Assembly (NCBI GenBank): GCA_034433995.1
Contig: DAOTZU010000040.1
Span: 1 to 14,798, forward strand
Length of the DNA: 14,798 nt
Reading direction: 5' to 3'
Source: DAOTZU01 sp034433995
GTDB taxonomy: Bacteria; Chloroflexota; Anaerolineae; UBA1429
This document shows, piece after piece, positions 13,167 through 14,798 of this stretch. A program made the position numbers and the translations under genes. Each line of letters begins with the position of its first letter. The stretch's first letter is position 1. Under the pieces are notes generated by a model. The model made no database searches. It saw only the letters and a list, made by a program, of their open reading frames with translations, and was not told where the DNA came from.

Positions 13167-14798
13167 TGACACGAGCAAACGAACAGGGGTTATTCCGTCG
13201 CGGTTTACGGTTGCTCGCCGGGCGCCATAAGGCAGTGCCATGGGGGGTGTTTTTGGCCCTGCTGTTGCTTGTGGGGCTGGGTCGAGGGCTCTCTGCGCGG
13301 CGGGCCGATGCGGCAGCCCAGCCTTTGCACCAAGGGCTGGCGCTGAACGGGGTGCGAGTAGAGATCTCGCCCGCCCTGCGCCAGGTGGATACTGTGGGCG
13401 AGATCACCACCGTGGATATCCGCATCACCGGGGCGGTGAACCTCTATGGCGCGGAGGTGTACATTGCCTTCGATCCCACCATCCTGCGGGTCTTGGATAC
13501 CGATCTGGCCAAGGCCGGCGTGCAGATCGCCCCAGGGACCTTCCCCTATCCCGATTTTGTGGCCATTAACCAGGCCGATAATACCACCGGCGTCATCCAT
13601 TACGCCATGACCCAACAACAGCCCCGGCTACCGGCGAACGGCGATGGCCTCTTGGCCACCATCACCTTCCTGACCCTGGCCGAGGGCACCTCGCCGGTGA
13701 ACATCACCGAGGCCCTTTTCGCCGACGTGAACGGCCTGGATATCTACCCCGCCACCGCCAACGGCCAGGTGCAGGTGGGCCAGCGGGCCACCCTTATTGG
13801 CCAGGTGACCTTCCAGGGCCGGGGTACTCCGCCGGCTCCCTCTTGGAGCTGCCCTCTCTCGGTGACCCTCTCCGCGCCCGGCGCCGGGGCGCCCACCTAT
13901 GCCCTGCTCAGCACCTCGGACCAGCGCGGCATCTTTACCGCCACCAACATCCTTGCCGGCACCTACGATATCCGCGTGCGCAGCATGAACTCTCTGCGCA
14001 ACCTGCGCGCCAACCAGCCCATCCTGGTGGGCAATAACCAGGTGAACCTTGGCCTTTTGATCGCCGGCGATGCCAATAGCGATAACCGGGTGAGTTTGCA
14101 AGATCTCTCGATCCTGGCCAACACCTACGGCAAGATCTTGGGCGATGCCGGCTACGATGAGCGGGCGGATTTCAACAACGACACGCGGGTCAACCTGGCC
14201 GATCTCTCGCTGTTGGCGACGAACTATGGCCTGCAGGGCGACCGCGTCTTGAGCGCGTTGGCGGCAGCCGGCCCAGGGGCACGGTCGCTGAACCTGGCCA
14301 ACCCCCTCGTCTATATCTCTCCCGCCTCGCTTTCGGTGAACAAGGGCCAGGAGTTTGAGGTCAATGTTTACTGTAATACTGGCGGGCAGAACATTGATGC
14401 TGTGGAAGTGCGGATCACCTTCGATACCTCTCGCCTGGAGGGGCTGGGCCTGGAGCCGGGTTCCGCCTTTAATCCGATGGATTATTGGGTAAGCGGGGGG
14501 ACGGCCCGGTATGTGGCCTGGACCGACTCGGCGAAGAGCGGCGTATTCCATCTGTTCCGTCTGCGCATGCGGGCCAAACAGGTTTCGGGCACGACGCCCC
14601 TTACCTTCCTCCGTGGTGAGAATAACACCAACACCGCCTTGGCCGGAAACCTTCTGTCGACGGATGTACAATCGGGCTCGGTGACGGTCCTGGAGCCCAC
14701 CGCCACCCCCACGGCCACCCAGACGCCCACCACCAAGTATGTGGCCGGCCGGGTGGTGAATCGGGCCGGCGGCGCCGGCCTGGCCGGGGCGGTGGTGC
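13166..14798 (+). CDS. Secreted cohesin/dockerin multidomain protein, partial (runs off the right edge)
   Basis: At least 544 residues, open at the window end. In order: signal peptide or anchor (about 25-52, hydrophobic core FLALLLLVGLG); a cohesin-like domain (about 60-206) with VRVEISPALRQVD and AEVYIAFDPTILRVLD; a carboxypeptidase-regulatory-like beta domain (about 208-298, GQVTFQGRGTPPAPSW); a dockerin with two full calcium loops, DANSDNRVSLQD (302-313) and DFNNDTRVNLAD (335-346); a second cohesin-like domain (about 381-507) with VYCNTGGQNIDAVEVRITFD; a Thr/Pro linker; and the start of another beta domain (YVAGRVVNRAGGAG). The ATG has GGAGG (13153-13157) 8 nt upstream. No catalytic domain is visible so far, which fits a scaffold role. 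Cohesin and dockerin on one chain could pair within a molecule or between molecules; the sequence cannot decide. Confidence 0.85.
   Translation, partial: MTRANEQGLFRRGLRLLAGRHKAVPWGVFLALLLLVGLGRGLSARRADAAAQPLHQGLALNGVRVEISPALRQVDTVGEITTVDIRITGAVNLYGAEVYIAFDPTILRVLDTDLAKAGVQIAPGTFPYPDFVAINQADNTTGVIHYAMTQQQPRLPANGDGLLATITFLTLAEGTSPVNITEALFADVNGLDIYPATANGQVQVGQRATLIGQVTFQGRGTPPAPSWSCPLSVTLSAPGAGAPTYALLSTSDQRGIFTATNILAGTYDIRVRSMNSLRNLRANQPILVGNNQVNLGLLIAGDANSDNRVSLQDLSILANTYGKILGDAGYDERADFNNDTRVNLADLSLLATNYGLQGDRVLSALAAAGPGARSLNLANPLVYISPASLSVNKGQEFEVNVYCNTGGQNIDAVEVRITFDTSRLEGLGLEPGSAFNPMDYWVSGGTARYVAWTDSAKSGVFHLFRLRMRAKQVSGTTPLTFLRGENNTNTALAGNLLSTDVQSGSVTVLEPTATPTATQTPTTKYVAGRVVNRAGGAGLAGAVV
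13790..14692 (+). other. Cassette copy 2: regulatory-like beta domain + dockerin + cohesin
   Basis: Counterpart of the block at 11588-12496. Same domain order and same 33-residue spacing between the starts of the two calcium loops; flanking signatures LAGTYDIRVRSMNSLRN and QGDRVLSAL match LPGTYDVAVRDLHSLRN and QGDILLSAL of copy 1. In copy 2 the block follows a cohesin instead of a CBM-like domain, so the cassette has been combined with different partners. Confidence 0.8.

Noticed and set aside
12008..14671. Minus-strand frames of about 350 codons (12008-13069 and 13628-14671)
   Set aside because: Both mirror the dockerin/cohesin coding strand; one also crosses the intergenic repeat. No family features.

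Overview
The window looks like a chromosomal piece of a GC-rich member of the Chloroflexota (Anaerolineae/Caldilineae-like). This is inferred from large secreted proteins with Thr-Pro linkers, C-terminal tails of the LPLxL(K/R) kind, and the mix of gene families; no rRNA or marker gene is present to confirm it. No tRNA, rRNA, CRISPR array, transposase or phage gene was seen.

Positions 1-2416 (minus strand) hold a vitamin B12-controlled operon. A consensus promoter (TTGACA, 17 nt, TATAGT) is followed by a cobalamin riboswitch with a terminator and a competing antiterminator. Then come cobO (corrinoid adenosyltransferase), an ECF-transporter T subunit and an ECF-type ATPase that runs off the left edge. 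The genes overlap by 1 and 4 nt, so they are probably translationally coupled. The operon imports and/or activates a corrinoid or cobalt.

Positions 2439-4368 (minus strand) hold a two-gene operon: an anaerobic sulfatase-maturase-type radical SAM/SPASM protein with a SEC-C tail, and a HAD-family hydrolase overlapping it by 4 nt. It has its own consensus promoter, back to back with a second consensus promoter that fires rightward.

Positions 4385-7817 (plus strand) encode two membrane enzymes of surface-glycan synthesis: a WbpM/CapD-type nucleotide-sugar 4,6-dehydratase and a polyprenyl-phosphate glycosyl-1-phosphate transferase. Together they could make a deoxy-sugar nucleotide and start a lipid-linked glycan.

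Positions 7934-14798 (plus strand) encode three large secreted multidomain proteins: (1) two DNRLRE/CBM96-like domains plus an SdrD-B-like domain; (2) a clan GH-A-like barrel, a CBM-like sandwich, a regulatory-like beta domain, a dockerin, a cohesin and an SdrD-B-like domain; (3) a cohesin, a regulatory-like domain, a dockerin, a second cohesin and a linker, cut by the right edge. Proteins 2 and 3 share a roughly 300-residue cassette (beta domain, dockerin, cohesin). Finding a dockerin with two intact calcium loops and cohesins on the same chain, in neighbouring genes, next to glycan-synthesis genes, is the most interesting feature: it suggests a non-cellulosomal, possibly self-assembling extracellular matrix. 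Between proteins 2 and 3 lies a MITE/REP-like element with hairpins and a 39-bp exact direct repeat that seems to have remodelled the 5' end of the third gene.
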